Numbered from the stretch's first letter, positions 1 to 11,619 are shown. The stretch: 64,000 bases of DNA from Clarkia xantiana subsp. parviflora (GCA_036873135.1 JAPTYO010000059.1:4519066-4583065); one strand, 5' to 3'. The notes: generated by a model not told the origin, from the letters alone. A program made the numbers and translations.

Positions 1-543
1 CTTACTCCACTTGGGCATCCGGGGGTAGAAGGCGCAAACCCCCGCCTCATTGCACTTCATCCCATAAAAGGTTCTGAAGAGTTGGAGGCTATAGACCCAC
101 TTCTGTCGGAGACAGAGGACTTGAAAGGCGTTCCAGAGGCGGATGGCATGGGGGGAAAAGGTAGTGGGGTGTGTTCTGTAATGATGGCACAGCTCGACCA
201 GATTACCACAAAAGGGGAACCTGATCCCCGCTGATATTTGTCCCGTAGAGACAAATACCTCCCCTTTCTGGGGACGAGTAACCTCAGGGTTACTCGAGGG
301 ACGATGCCGGGGATACGGGAAACGAGGTTCCCAGGTGATAGTGATGCAACCCTCTCGGAGAGCGGCATCGTAGGCAGTGTTGGAAATCTCATTTGGAGCA
401 TAGTCAAAATTAAAGGGTTTTCTCCCCTCAGAGCTGGAACCGCTGTCTGAAAAGCAACCAGGGCAAGAAAATACAGTGAGACTCTTGGAAAATTAGAAAG
501 GAAAAGACGAACAAGCAACGAAGAGGAATTCCTTACCAGACAT
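1..543 (-). CDS. antisense ORF of a Tat-type gypsy element, two exons, partial
   Basis: Read on the minus strand, an ATG at 543-541 opens a short exon ending at 537. It is followed by a GT...AG interval (536-447) and a second exon that stays open from 446 to the window edge, about 148 codons. Exon 2 begins DSGSSSEGRKPFNFDYAPNE and later reads RFPFCGNLVELCHHYRTHP, then IRLWNAFQVLC and LFRTFYGMK. This spacing of hydrophobic blocks resembles the plant 'putative gypsy type transposon' family (Pfam PF04195), often carried antisense in Tat elements. Without removing the interval the exon-2 frame has no upstream ATG in context. Function is unknown. The C-terminus is outside the window. Splicing is inferred from the consensus sites and frame continuity only. 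Confidence 0.6.
447..536 (-). other. predicted 90-bp intron in the antisense ORF
   Basis: On the minus strand the interval starts GTAAGG and ends TTTTCAG, after a T-rich stretch typical of plant introns. It contains an in-frame stop when read from the upstream ATG. Removing it joins the phase-1 end of exon 1 to exon 2 without a stop. No transcript evidence is available here. Confidence 0.55.
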
Positions 544-694
544 GATGAAGTAGAGGTTGAAGGAGATGAACGAAACGTCGCCGGAAAGATGATCGGGAAA
601 ACTCCAAAGACCTTCGAAATCACAGAGCTTGGAATCGCAGAGAGCTTTTGAGAATTCGAAGACGGTAAAAGTTAAATTGTGACCATGGCTAGGG

Positions 695-704
695 TTTTAT
701 AGTC
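695..704 (-). promoter_or_regulatory. candidate TATA box of the antisense ORF
   Basis: The minus strand reads ACTATAAAACCC here, about 150 bp upstream of the antisense start codon at 543. It is the only good TATA-like sequence in a suitable position. It suggests that the antisense gene has its own promoter inside the retroelement. Confidence 0.4.
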
Positions 705-1084
705 GAAGAAGATGGTTGAAAGGACACTTCGATCCGAGTCGTCGAAGTCGAAGAGTCTTAATCTGGACCGTTGAGATGAAACGTGCAGAAGGACAACGGG
801 CGTGATGATGAAACGGCCTGAAAAGCACTTTTCAGAAAAGGACAGGCGCGAAAAATCAGGCACGTGGGCCGAAAACGTCACTCCATTATCTACTGCATTT
901 AATGCACTGGGAAACCGAGGAGACCCTTGGGATATAACCTTTATCTACAAAACCCTGAGGAAACGTAGAGGAGAAGACTGAAACTGAGTAATTGAACCAA
1001 GGAAAAGATCCCCGACTCTAGTATTGGAAAATCGGGAGTTGGAAGACACGACGAACTAAAAGTCCCCCGTGTCTTGGGGGCAAA

Positions 1085-1781
1085 TGATGGGTTCGACTAC
1101 AGCCGTCAGGCCCTTTAACAGCGAGGAAACGGCAAACAGGCCCACCAAGCCCAAAGTGAAGGGCAAGATGACTTAGGAGAAGGGTCCCGACGAAGGGAGT
1201 CCCGACAAAGCAAGGTCCCGACAGAGTCGGTCCCGACGATTGAGCTAGAAGCTCCCGATGAGAAGCCTTTAAGTAGGCCCCGATGATGAATCCCTGAGAA
1301 TGATTGGCCCTGTCACGATGACGAGGGGCCCCGAGCGGTGACATTAACGAGATAACTCTGGAGTCCCCGACGGGAGTCGGGACTCGTTATCAGAGGATAA
1401 GGCCAAGATGTGCGGGGCGTGGCCGAGATACGCGGAACGTGGTTAAGATACACGGAGTGTGGCCGAGATACGCGGGGCATGGCTAAGATACGCGAGATCA
1501 CGTCCGAGATATGCGGGATACGGGCTAACCACCCCTAACGGTTCGCCAGGTACCTGAGGCATCTCTTTGCCTATAAAAGGGCAGGAGATCACCTCAGAAA
1601 GTTTACGCTGAGTTGAATACACTCTGAGATTATTACTTGCCAGTCATACGAAATACTCATTTAAGCATCGGAGAGGGATTCTGGGTCACCGCCCGGTCTA
1701 TCCCCTCTTGCAGGATTACGTGGAGCAAAGGAGCTAGGATTGCCGTTCGAGTCCGTACCGGAGTTCCACCGTGATCCAACA
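1085..1781 (+). repeat. LTR of Tat-type gypsy element (697 bp)
   Basis: It starts TGATGGGTTC just after a polypurine tract and ends GTGATCCAACA. A TATA box lies at 1572-1578 (CTATAAAAGG). Upstream of it, 1405-1530 holds about six copies of a degenerate ~20-bp unit built on GAGATACGCGG. The last ~440 bp match the complement of 63556-64000. Flanking DNA after 1781 is ordinary AT-rich sequence; the target duplication cannot be checked because the other end of the element is outside the window. Confidence 0.85.
1405..1530 (+). repeat. ~20-bp tandem repeats in LTR U3
   Basis: Units of the form gccGAGATACGCGGnncgtg follow one another about six times, ending some 40 bp before the TATA box. Similar units occur in the reverse LTR at about 63830-63960 and in the 5' LTR at 56440-56510. 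Position and repetition are those of an LTR enhancer. The ACGCGG core fits the CGCG-box consensus bound by CAMTA factors; that link is inference. Confidence 0.6.
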
Positions 1782-2765
1782 GTTTCCAGGTGTTGGATTT
1801 GATTTCTTTCCAAAAATGTAATTTCAATTTCAGTGTACTAACATATGATACTTCCAAGTGTAATTCCATTGAAAAAACCGAAATTGAAGTCGGAAATTTA
1901 CCTATAAGGCTTTATTATGATTCCATAATTTATAAAATTTGCATGAAAACAAATAAATACAATATACTATAATGATGTTGTTAGATAAGTGAACAAAAAA
2001 CAACCACAAAATAATAAGGAAATTTCTACAAAAAAAAAAAGTCCATCCAAATTGTTGTTTTATATAACCCATGACAGGAGGAAGAAAAAAACAATAAATT
2101 AAACACCTCATTTGTGGAATTTACAAATATATTGCTATAAAAATAGTTTACTACGCTGAAATCTATATCATGAAACTTTTCTCCATATTCACAAATCCTC
2201 AAAACCAAATTTAGGTATCAAGTAACTTATTAAGCGATGGAAATCTTTTTTTTTTTCAAAAATCAAATGAACAGAATATCTAGATCGAAACTGATTTTTC
2301 AACTTGTTTTCATAGCTCAAGTGTTCAAAGTGAAATAATTGAAAGAAGTAAAACTGTGACCCAAGAATCTGACATACTTATTAAATCCAAAATACCATAT
2401 CAATTATTGCAGTTCATTTGGGAAAAAAAAATAATAAAAAAATAAAACAGTTGCAGTTCGCACAGAGCTTAACCAGCAACATTTTACTTTGAAATTTTAA
2501 TAGTAAGGGTTTTCTACATTTATCTCAGTCACGATATGCTTCATTGATAATGGGAGAGAACATATTTATATATATGACCTGTAATACAAAAAAAAAGAAA
2601 AAATTAGTCCATACTTAAATAGTAAATAGTTAGATGAATTAACTACTTGATGCAAAAACATTGGCATTCGCTGAATAATTAGAAATTACCTGCATTGTTC
2701 ATATTTAGTATCCCGACAAAAGGTATAGAATTATGAAACTACAAAACTATATAATAAGAAACTAA
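1782..2765. other. AT-rich DNA without recognisable gene
   Basis: This is low-complexity, AT-rich sequence with only short chance frames (60-70 codons). I recognise no protein motif, RNA gene or repeat in it. It is the flank into which the neighbouring elements inserted. Confidence 0.6.
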
Positions 2766-3182
2766 GAGCATCCACAATGGTTTTACATAAATTGTATTCT
2801 TTAAAGTTGCCACGTAGACATTTATGTACACTTTAAGTAATACGTAAAGTTAAGACACACGTAAAAAAATATTTTCTCTGCAATCGTATTACTTAAACGT
2901 ATTCCTTAAATATATTTTATTATTAAATTTTCCAACAACCACGAATAAGATATTAGCAGTAATTATAAAATGAATTAATTTATAATAAAAATTTGGTTAC
3001 GTAATACATAGTGCATTACTTAAATTTAAGGAATGTTTTATGTAAAAATATAAATTTACGTGTGGGTCCCATCTTTAAGGAATGCTATGTAAAACCACTG
3101 TAGATAGTTTTTGTTGCTTTACTTAAATAATCATGTAGGACCACGTTTACGTAATCTTTACGTAATACCACTGTGGATGCTC
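2766..3182. mobile_element. MITE, PIF/Harbinger-like, 417 bp
   Basis: The ends are inverted repeats: GAGCATCCACAATGG at the left, and the complement of CCACTGTGGATGCTC at the right. The flanks are TAA on both sides (2763-2765 and 3183-3185), the duplication typical of PIF/Harbinger (Tourist-type) elements. The interior is AT-rich and non-coding, with further short inverted copies of the end sequence (ACCACTGTAGATAG near 3095). Confidence 0.75.
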
Positions 3183-3330
3183 TAAGGAATGAAAAAGACT
3201 CAATACATTTTTTCAGGCACTAAAATAGCTGAAACCTACTATTCGCACATGAATTCTATGAAAACTTACTCTAATAGTGAGTTAAAGCTGAAATTTCTCT
3301 CATGAAAGACGACCGGAGGAACCTCGTATC

Positions 3331-3700
3331 TGTAAACACTCGATTTTGACCTGGACATAAAGTCGTTACACATAACGTGTCATTTTCAAATGTGTCAAGT
3401 CACAAAGTATCGAAAAATGCTCATGTGCATATTAGAGTAGTAAATAAATATATTTGTAAAATATTTTGGATATATTCGAAATATTTAGAAATATATATGT
3501 AATAGTTATTTATCTGTAAGATAATTATCTACTGATATTATCTCATATTATCTATGGATAATTATTTGTAAGGTATTTATCCAGTAAAATTATTTATCTG
3601 TAAATATTTAGGAGATTTTATCTGTAAACTAGGGTTAAATTTACTATAAATAGAGGTTTAGTATTGAATTATAAGGGGAAACCGGGATGAATATAGAAAC
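3331..3700 (+). repeat. LTR fragment, same family as the solo LTR at 34851-36555
   Basis: It begins TGTAAACACTCGATTTTGACC, which matches the complement of the sequence ending at 36555. Similarity continues through TCACAAAGT, AAATGCTC and a TATA-like CTATAAATAG near 3648. Beyond about 3700 the similarity fades before the next element. This is a U3-containing piece; the right boundary is approximate. Confidence 0.6.
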
Positions 3701-3849
3701 AGACTGAATAAATGGCTAGAGTTTTCTCTGAACAAGTATATTAATTACGAGGAATACTTAAAAGTGGAGGCTCCGTTTTTCTTAAGAGAGCAGAGTCCAA
3801 TAATGGATTGCCATGTGGGAAGAATTCACCGAACATTAACGGTTGAGAT

Positions 3850-4771
3850 CAGTGTTATCAGAACCGGACCGGCGGTCTGACCAGGTTCAAACCGGAATCG
3901 AAGCCTCCAACGGTCCGATTCGAGCAAATCCGGAGGATGTAAGCGAACCCGGTTAAGAAGCCCGGTTTTCGTAAAACCGTCTGATTTTCAGTGGACCGGG
4001 CGGTTCGACGGTTCACCGGTTCGATATTAAAATTTTTTTAAAAAAAAAATATATATGAAAACCTTAGTTGCTAAACACCTCCGCCGCAGCAAGTGAGAGT
4101 CTGAGGCCTCAACTCCTTCCTCAAGCCAATACTGAAGGTTTTCTTTCTAAATCTCAAAATCTTCCCCAATTTCAAGTAATCCTCGTCAATTTCAAGTAGG
4201 ATGGAACTTAACAGCATCACCAGCATCTCACTACATTTGTGCTTGATGCTTCAAGTGGTCAAAGTGAGAGTTTGGATGCCAATTGGGGCTCTGTCTCAGG
4301 TAAACTCGATTCCCAGCTGCGGATGACCTGCTCAGCAGATTCGAACCTCTCCTCGAAGCCCGACCTAGTCTCGACGATGACTGTTGTAGAAGCTGGAGAA
4401 GATGAGCAGCATGTCTTCCTTGTCGTCTTTAAGACTATTGAGGATCTGCTGCGCTGTGTCCATGACACGGTCTTCAGCGCCGGTGGAAGCTTCGTCGTCG
4501 TTAAATGAATTGTGGGTCACCGCCATAGAATCTATAAGAGATGATCTGAGGGTGGGTTGCTATTATATCGTTCGTCTTGTGGTTGATTGAAAAAAATACT
4601 ATTGAAGGAGGAAAGGGATACAGAAGGAGAACAACTGTATATCTAGAATGTTGCCGTGTTATGTCGTTTTTTAGTCTAGCCAGTCGGACCGGGTTCGAAC
4701 CGGGTCGGACCGTACGAACCGGGAACCGGTGCCCTGACCGGTCCCATGCCCGGTACGGTTCTGATAACATT
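3850..4771. mobile_element. non-autonomous Mutator-like element (Pack-MULE candidate)
   Basis: The 9-bp sequence GGTTGAGAT flanks both sides (3841-3849 and 4772-4780), the duplication size typical of Mutator-like elements. Near each end lies TGTTATCAGAACCG in inverted orientation, followed by ACCGG-rich DNA. No transposase is present. The interior carries a fragment of what looks like a captured host gene on the minus strand (about 4240-4526). The 922-bp length and the capture fit a Pack-MULE. Confidence 0.75.
4240..4526 (-). pseudogene. captured EXO70-like exocyst subunit fragment
   Basis: On the minus strand an ATG at 4526-4524 opens a frame with EDRVMDTAQQILNSL and then EDMLLIFSSFYN, ending at a TAG at 4367-4365. 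A neighbouring frame continues with RFESAEQVIRSWESS (about 4330-4286). These blocks and their order resemble the N-terminal region of plant EXO70 proteins, subunits of the exocyst that tethers secretory vesicles to the plasma membrane. Only the N-terminal ~90 residues are represented and the frame is broken, so it is non-functional as EXO70. Family assignment is from memory of conserved motifs. The + frame 4239-4508 is taken to be a shadow. Confidence 0.5.
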
Positions 4772-5042
4772 GGTTGAGATACAGTAAAGTAAATGCTTAA
4801 CTAAACCAAATCACGATTGAGTTAAATAAGTTTTTCTTAATTATTTTATTTTTCTTAAGTCTAAGGAAAAAACAATATCTCCATAAACCCTCCATAAACT
4901 ATCTTTTTTACCATGCATAAACTGATCTTTTTTCTCGTGTTTACATTTTTTTTTTTTTATGCAATTTAACTTACTCAATGAATAATAAAAATGTAATACA
5001 CTTAGAGCAACTACAATAGTAATACTTAAATGTGATTCCAAC

Positions 5043-5127
5043 CAGTGGCGTATCCATGAAATTTATAATAGGGGTACGCTATGAAATATTTTTTTCTGTA
5101 AAGATTCAGCATATTTTTTTAGAAAAA

Positions 5128-5178
<51 letters not shown>

Positions 5179-5535
5179 CTGTTTCAAATGATATAATTGG
5201 TACTTCATTTGATTAGTTGTCCAAAATTATTGTTAAATACATTTCAAATGTACAAAATTAACCGATTCGTTTACAAAGTATCACAAATAAGCGTTAATTG
5301 TTTATACAAATGTTACAATTGAGTCCAACCGGATCATAACCGATTGTGTATCAGTTGAGTTTCAATCGAGTCGGGACACTATTGTAAAACTAGTATAAGT
5401 TATTAGGTCTTGATTTATATATTTTTAAAACATTATTCAGTTAATCTGTGAATTTAAAATGTATTTGACGATAATTTTAGATAGGTGATTGAAAAATATA
5501 ATAATTACATTTGTTTTAAAACATATTGTACGGTA

Positions 5536-5572
<37 letters not shown>

Positions 5573-6099
5573 ATATTTGTACAAAAAACAATTATTTTTT
5601 TCAAACATTGTATAATTTATATATTTTTCCATATTGGACATTATATGACATTAGATTAGAGTAACTAAATTCATGGCTTAGTTAACGAGATGTGAATGAT
5701 ATAAAACTTACAACCTTCCTCTTCAAATCAAAAAACCAACAACTTAAAATTGATGAACTGTTTTCCGAATAGATTGAATGGGAGTGTTATAAAATAATAA
5801 CAAGGTCTTACAGAATAATAATGGGTCTTAATGTCTTAAAAAAATAACTGGAGACTTATACCAAAATAATGGAGTCTTACACCTAAATAATGGGAGTCTT
5901 ACTATCTTACACAAAATAATGGGGTTCTTACACCAAAATAATGGGGGTCTAAGTGTTTTACACTGAATAATAGGGTCTTACACCAAACTAAAGAGGTTCG
6001 GGGTTTATTTATTTCAGGAATATACGTAGGGCCTCAATACAAATACTCGATAATGGGGTGAAGTTTGTCACCCAATTTTTGTACATAGATACGCCACTA
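5043..6099. mobile_element. non-autonomous hAT-like element, 1057 bp
   Basis: The left end reads CAGTGGCGTATCCATG. The complement of the right end reads TAGTGGCGTATCTATG. Flanks are ATTCCAAC (5035-5042) and AGTCCAAC (6100-6107), an 8-bp duplication with one mismatch, as expected for an older hAT insertion. The interior is AT-rich, with (TA)n tracts near 5131-5176 and 5540-5575 and degenerate repeats of AAAATAATGGGGTCTTACACC at 5800-5990. No coding sequence. Confidence 0.7.
5131..5176. repeat. (TA)n microsatellite
   Basis: An uninterrupted TA run of about 46 bp lies inside the hAT-like element. A similar tract lies at about 7351-7390 in the copia leader. Confidence 0.9.
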
Positions 6100-6145
6100 A
6101 GTCCAACATTAAGCGTAGGTAAAAGTTATACATGTAAGCATATGG

Positions 6146-6735
6146 TGATGGGCGCCGTAATTGGTAACCCATAATACGTATAGTTTACCTAATGAACTTG
6201 GGTAAATGTCACATTAGGGTAATTGGGCTAGACCCAAATCTCAATTGACATGAGAGGTCCAAAATTGGGCCTCCCTATACTAATAGCCGGCCGAAACTTA
6301 TAGTGAGGGTAAAGTGGACTTTTGTCCACTTTACTCCTCCTATAAATAAGAGGTGTTAGAGAATATTTTAGGGTTAATCATAATTCCCTCACAAAAGAGT
6401 TTTAGAGAGAAAAAACCCTCCTCCCACACCACACTAGTTCGGCCGAACCCTTACCTCACTGAAGGTGTGCCAAATTGCTTTCGAGCAAACTCTCCAGAGA
6501 TCTGTCCATGTGCCAAGAATCGATTAGAGGCTTTGCTGTAGAGCTGCACCACGTAGGGCTTCTCCAACAAGAACCTCTACGGGTCCCGACCGGAGGATCG
6601 TGAACTCCCTATTGAGAAGATCTTGGGTCTACGGATCATCTTAAAAGTATGTGTAAAACTTCCGCTGCGTAATTGATATTACTAGCATGTACCTTATTTA
6701 TAGTATCCGTAGTAATTACTCCCCGTAATCTAACA
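6146..6735 (+). repeat. 5' LTR of a decayed Ty1/copia element
   Basis: The sequence ends ATCTAACA at 6735 directly before a methionine-tRNA type primer site (6736-6749). A TATA box (CCTATAAATAAGAGG) lies near 6338-6346, with a leader after it. The start at 6146 (TGATGGGC) is chosen as the nearest plausible TG and may be off by some bases. No matching 3' LTR is in the window. Confidence 0.65.
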
Positions 6736-6749
6736 GTGGTATCAAAGCC
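6736..6749 (+). promoter_or_regulatory. primer-binding site, copia (tRNA-Met type)
   Basis: GTGGTATCAAAGCC follows the LTR end directly. Plant copia elements use TGGTATCAGAGC, complementary to initiator tRNA-Met; one base differs here. It fixes the end of the LTR and the + orientation. Confidence 0.8.
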
Positions 6750-7345
6750 TGTGTTAGGAGTCATGATTTTGATAGATTGGTGTTCTTGAAATTTATTTAT
6801 TTTTTTTTACCGAATTTTTTTTAAAGGAATATTAAATTTTTTTAATTTTTATGATAATGGTGGTCCGAAATTTTCATGATGTTCTTGGTTTATTTGATGT
6901 TCATGATCTTTAAGAAAAATGTAAAATTTATCAAAGTCAAACGTTGGATTGTAGATCTTATTAAAATTTGATCTTGAAATTTGACCACTTGTTCCTAATT
7001 TTAGTGTTTGTGCCGAAACCCTAGGTGAATTACAAGGTAAAATTTTTAAATTTCTTAGTCACCAAGGTACAAATTTCGGCCATATTTTTAAATTATATTG
7101 TTTACCATATTTTAATTTTTAATTAGGGTAATAATATATCTATAATTATGAACATTAGGATATATTCATATTAAAATATATAGAAATATACAACTATCAA
7201 TATATCTAAATATTTAAATAGGGTTAAAGATATTATTGATAGATTTAGTAACCTAAAAGATTGAGAAAATATATTGTCAGTTATTTGTCTCCCTATTAAA
7301 GATATTGACAATAAATAAAATATATATTCTATATTATGCCGAAAT

Positions 7346-7393
<48 letters not shown>

Positions 7394-10300
7394 GATTGAT
7401 TTAATCTTAAAGATAATCTTAGAAATAAATATATATTATATGTTTGTTAGTGCCGAAGTATATATGTATATATTTTAATATTGGAAACTATTTTAAATAG
7501 TTAATGTTACTTGGTGGCTAAGTTTAATATTTTTTTAAACCCTACTTGGGCCACAAGTAAACATTTCGGCCCAACCATTTAAATTTTAATTATTGGGCCG
7601 GTCCAATATGTTAAACCAGGACGAAATAAAACCGAACCAAATTTTCTCAATCGGTTCGACCTATTCGGATCGGGTCATGCCGGGGTAATTAAGTGGATCC
7701 GAACCGGTTTTGAGTGTTGAACCGAGCCGAACCCTATTTTCTTGGACTGGTTCTGACCGAACCAGTTTTTAAATTTAAAACCGGACCGATCCAAACAGGA
7801 TTTTTTCCGGACCGGACCGAATCGGATTTTCTGAATCGGACCAAAACGGACTGAAATTGACTGAACCGAACAATGTTTTCTAAACCGAATTCAAGTCAAT
7901 TAGAATAGGGAGGTCAAGTTTTAAAATTCAAATGTTTTTTGAACCTCGAAATGGACTACACAGTGCTCATAGGGTTGCTAACATTTATGTCTTATTTCGA
8001 TTATGGGGATGGATCTCGGAGATACATGTTTTTGGGACTGGTTAAATTAGAGGGCTGAATTGCAATTGTTTATTATTCAATATATATTTATGCATGATTA
8101 AAACTGTTGTCTTGACTAAGTCAAGCTAGCTGGATATTGAATATTGCGGGCGAAGCCCTGGTTAAATATATGGAATGCGCACTAGGATAGACATGCTGTG
8201 ATGGTTGTAAATGCCTAGATTCATGTCTAGAAGCTTGCGTAAATGAATATAAGCATGAATTGAAAATCAGCTCCTAATGTTTAAAATTATTTTAAAATAA
8301 AAAACCAGTCGCCAAATATGTCTGGTTGATGTGAATGTTACATGTTTGACACTTATGCTAGAATGTTGATGATGAAGTTATATTTTATAATTTACTTGTA
8401 AGTAGAATTATGAATGCAAGCATGAGTTCCTCGGAACATTAGACGCATGACGTATAAGCATGTGTGTGTGGTATGATGAATGTTACTGGCATATGAAAAT
8501 TTACATGGATAGTAGAATTATGTATGCATGAGTGAACTCATCAGAATTATTTTCCAAAACAAAAAAGGCCTTGGGAAAGCCAAGATCGGGTACGCTTATT
8601 TTAAAATTACCCGTTCCAGTGATTTGCGATTAAAACCGTTTTAAGAGACTGATCTATTAGATAGAAGACGACGATAGTGTGAACTCTTTCACAGCCATCT
8701 TCCATTGGTTTACTGGTGGTCGGTTGGTTTAGATGACTGAGGAATCATTATTTTTCGGATTCCATCTTAATAGATATTTGATGTATGCAATTCTTTCTCA
8801 AAATGTTATTGTCTCCCTGATTTATTGCATAATCATCCATGTGCTAGAATGAATTGGTTTAATTAGTGCGATTCGATATTCCTCGCAATCTTGATGGTGT
8901 GAATCATGATGAAATAAATAGAGTACGTGTTAGACTCTCTACTACGATTTTGAAAAGTGGAGAGGACAACTACAGATGAATATGGTAGTCTGTATGATTT
9001 TGACAATGAGGAACGAATGTAATAATTTGTTTCACCGAGAAAAAAGGAGTAGGTTCTTTGATGATCTGAACGCGTATGTGATGATACATTCAACCTTGGT
9101 AAAAGGGGGTTGAGGAAGACTTCAATTACAACCCGACAATGTTGCAGCTTAGTAACCTTTTTCATCCGCCTCGATGGAAGCAAGAATGCAAAAGCTAAAC
9201 GTTTCTGTTAAACGTGATGGTCTTCCCATTTTCATGGATGTTGGAGTAAAACCCGCATCGGATCTTCAGAATGATAGGTCAACATGGAAAAGATGTATAT
9301 GGTTTTCTGATATTGACAAGACTCAATGACCTTGTGCCTAATCAAGTACAGTTACCACAACACTGAAAGGGAAACCTTATCTGCTCACCATACTGAGTTC
9401 GAAAGAAAACAACCATGATCCGCATAATATAGAGAAAACTGGGCCATAAAGGTCTTATACGATAATCCGTTGGGTTAAACCATGTTGATAAAGTGTGTAT
9501 GCCACGTAGGTCATGTGTATGAAGCTGTAAAACGTTTATACTGACACAGATCATTTGATGTAAATCATTCGTGAATTACTCAGATGTGATGTTCAATATA
9601 ACTTAAAGTTCTCGACTATCCACGCGACAATCATGGATCGAATACGCGATCTTCAGATCAATAACCCTACCATTGTCATTTATCGTTCGTTTTAGTTACT
9701 AAAATTTTGGTTATTTCGAGATTCAGATTTATTGAATAAAGTAGTTTCCGTTTCGATTCGAAATGTGATCAACTTGTCAAAATTAATCGACCCGGTTAAG
9801 AGGATTGATCCGAAACGAAATTCCGGCCAAGTAAAAGTGGTCGAATAAAACGAAACGATTCACGTACTCCGTCATCTCAGTCGGGACAACTGAACTAAAC
9901 ATACACATCGATTGCGTAGCTAGATCGAAAGATTTAGTATTTCTTAATTATAATTACTCCATTTAATGAAATAATATGTAATGATGACCATGTGCGAGCC
10001 GATTGGATTAAAATTGAATTAAATTCAGAAATGAAACGACTAAACCAATGGTTAAAACTTCGGTGAAAAGCGCTACGCGCATGTGGACCTCGATAGACGG
10101 AACACATCGTTTTAAAATACGAATTTAATGATGAAGTGTCTGAATGATGATGTGCAGAATTTTCGTTTGCATTCCCTTGGAAAAAAACTTATTGATACCA
10201 TTTACATCGGTAATAAGTAGGCTTCGGAAGCTACCACGACCTTGTAAAAGTATCGACTAGCCCATAAGGTGAAAACCTGAAATGCTCAGTTCGGAGATGG

Positions 10301-10846
10301 GATAAAATCTCTGAAATAAGTTAGCAAATGAAGAAGGATGAAGTCGGTTAAACGATTTTCCTTCCGTACGCCTTGAACGATAAGTCAGGCTAGGCATTCA
10401 AATCAAATCACACACTTCTGGAAGCATAGTTTATAAACATAATGTTAGAGTCACTTAATCAGCTGTTCCCTAAGGGATGATGAGAAGTGATTCACATTCA
10501 TGTAAAACTGTGTTCCACTGAAATCGGTATGACATGCCACTATAAAAAGGCTAAAGAATGATAATGAATTAAATCATATCACCATGCGACATTAATTTGC
10601 GCATTAAACACGTATTTAGGACAAGAGTATGTTCACTACTCTTTGAAAATACATGTTTACAACTAATGGACATGGTGTTTGTGGTCGACCATGAGTCATT
10701 ACATACTTGAGGTCGAATTTTCCGATGCATTGACAGTTTCAGACAATGAGTCTTGATCAGACAGAAGAGGATATTACTGACATCCGGTACCACTTAATTC
10801 GAGTGTGAGAGATTTGAACCGGCAACTCAAGTGAATGACATGGTAA
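6750..10846 (+). other. leader and unrecognisable decayed interior of the copia element
   Basis: No frame longer than about 106 codons exists, and I recognise no gag, protease or integrase motif. 7620-7900 is rich in ACCGGA/GAACCG words in both orientations. 8850-10840 probably descends from gag, protease and integrase given its place between the leader and RT, but this rests on position alone. Confidence 0.4.
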
Positions 10847-11609
10847 ATGATAATGGAACATTTTCATTATAAATCCAGTGGGACGAATAAACTCCTTCCA
10901 CAAGTAATCACTGTTGTTGTTTGGACAAATCAAGTTGAACCTGATTATCGTAATGCTAAACCGGGGATACCACAGCTACCTATACTACCCATTATTCCTA
11001 GTGGGAGTGATCCGACAAACTTGGTTCCAGATCCTAGTGAACAAGGAATTCATCTTGGAAGTAAAATTCTGAGACCAAGAAGTCGTATAAGGAAAGTTGT
11101 CGGTTATGGTTAAAGCACTCCTCTTGTACCCAATAGAAGTGATGTTCCGATGAGAAGCATCATCTCGAGTGGGAGAATTGATCCCATTTGGAAGAAATGC
11201 TCCGATAAGAGGCATTATTCCGAGTGGGAGAGACGTTAAGACTCAGAGACGGGATAATCAAGCCTAGACGAAAGTCAAAGGCATCGAACTTCTCCAAAGA
11301 AGTATCCCATCTAGAAGAGTGATGACCTCACTCTAACAACTGTTGGCCTGCACTGGAAAGACCTCAAGTGGAGAAATAGAGGAAAATAATGAATGAGAGA
11401 GATCGCCTAAATGAAAACCATTATAGTCTGTAGTTGATTTACCTGCTAACCACAAGGGCATAAAGATAAGGTGAGTCCTGAAAGAAGGCTCACCACTGAT
11501 GGAGATGGTCGAGCGATACACAGCTTGACTCTTTGCGAAAGGCTATACCCAACTTCACGGAGTGGACTTTGACAAAACATACTCAACAACTGTGCGTAAA
11601 ACCACGGTG
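10847..11609 (+). pseudogene. copia integrase-RT linker and reverse transcriptase remnant
   Basis: The part to 11110 is a proline-rich stretch ending PRSRIRKVVGYG, like the basic RRSxRxRKxPxxY linker between integrase and RT. After stops, 11431-11470 reads VDLPANHKGIK, matching the LVxLPxGxKxIGxKWVxK block of copia RT. 11536-11603 reads KGYTQLHGVDFDKTYSTTVR, the conserved KGYxQxxGxDFxxTYSPxxR block of copia RT (T replaces P). The catalytic YVDD region is missing because the element is cut off at 11609. RT copies element RNA into DNA; this copy is dead. Confidence 0.75.
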
Positions 11610-11619
11610 CAGGACCATA

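Larger units (their letters stand above)
1..1781 (+). mobile_element. Ty3/gypsy Tat-type element, 3' end only
   Basis: Only the 3' end of this LTR retrotransposon is in the window; gag-pol would lie to the left. Visible in order are an antisense ORF (1-543), an untranslated stretch, a polypurine tract ending at 1084 (TTGGGGGCAAA), and an LTR (1085-1781). The LTR has the same length and layout as the 5' LTR at 56078-56774 and is clearly related to it, so the two elements are of one family but different subfamilies. Antisense ORFs between pol and the 3' LTR are known from the Tat lineage. Lineage assignment is inference. Confidence 0.8.
6146..11609 (+). mobile_element. degenerate Ty1/copia element, truncated in RT
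   Basis: An LTR and primer site at the left are followed by a long non-coding leader. A heavily mutated coding part then ends abruptly at about 11609 within reverse transcriptase, where the next repeat begins. The rest of RT, RNase H and the 3' LTR are missing. The many stops and lack of long frames make this one of the oldest elements here. Confidence 0.7.

Noticed and set aside
57..623. 188-codon unspliced minus frame
   Set aside because: It is in a different frame from the spliced reading that shows family-like motifs; its own product has no recognisable pattern.
4239..4508. 89-codon + frame in the MULE
   Set aside because: The opposite strand carries the EXO70-like motifs, so the + frame is taken as a shadow.
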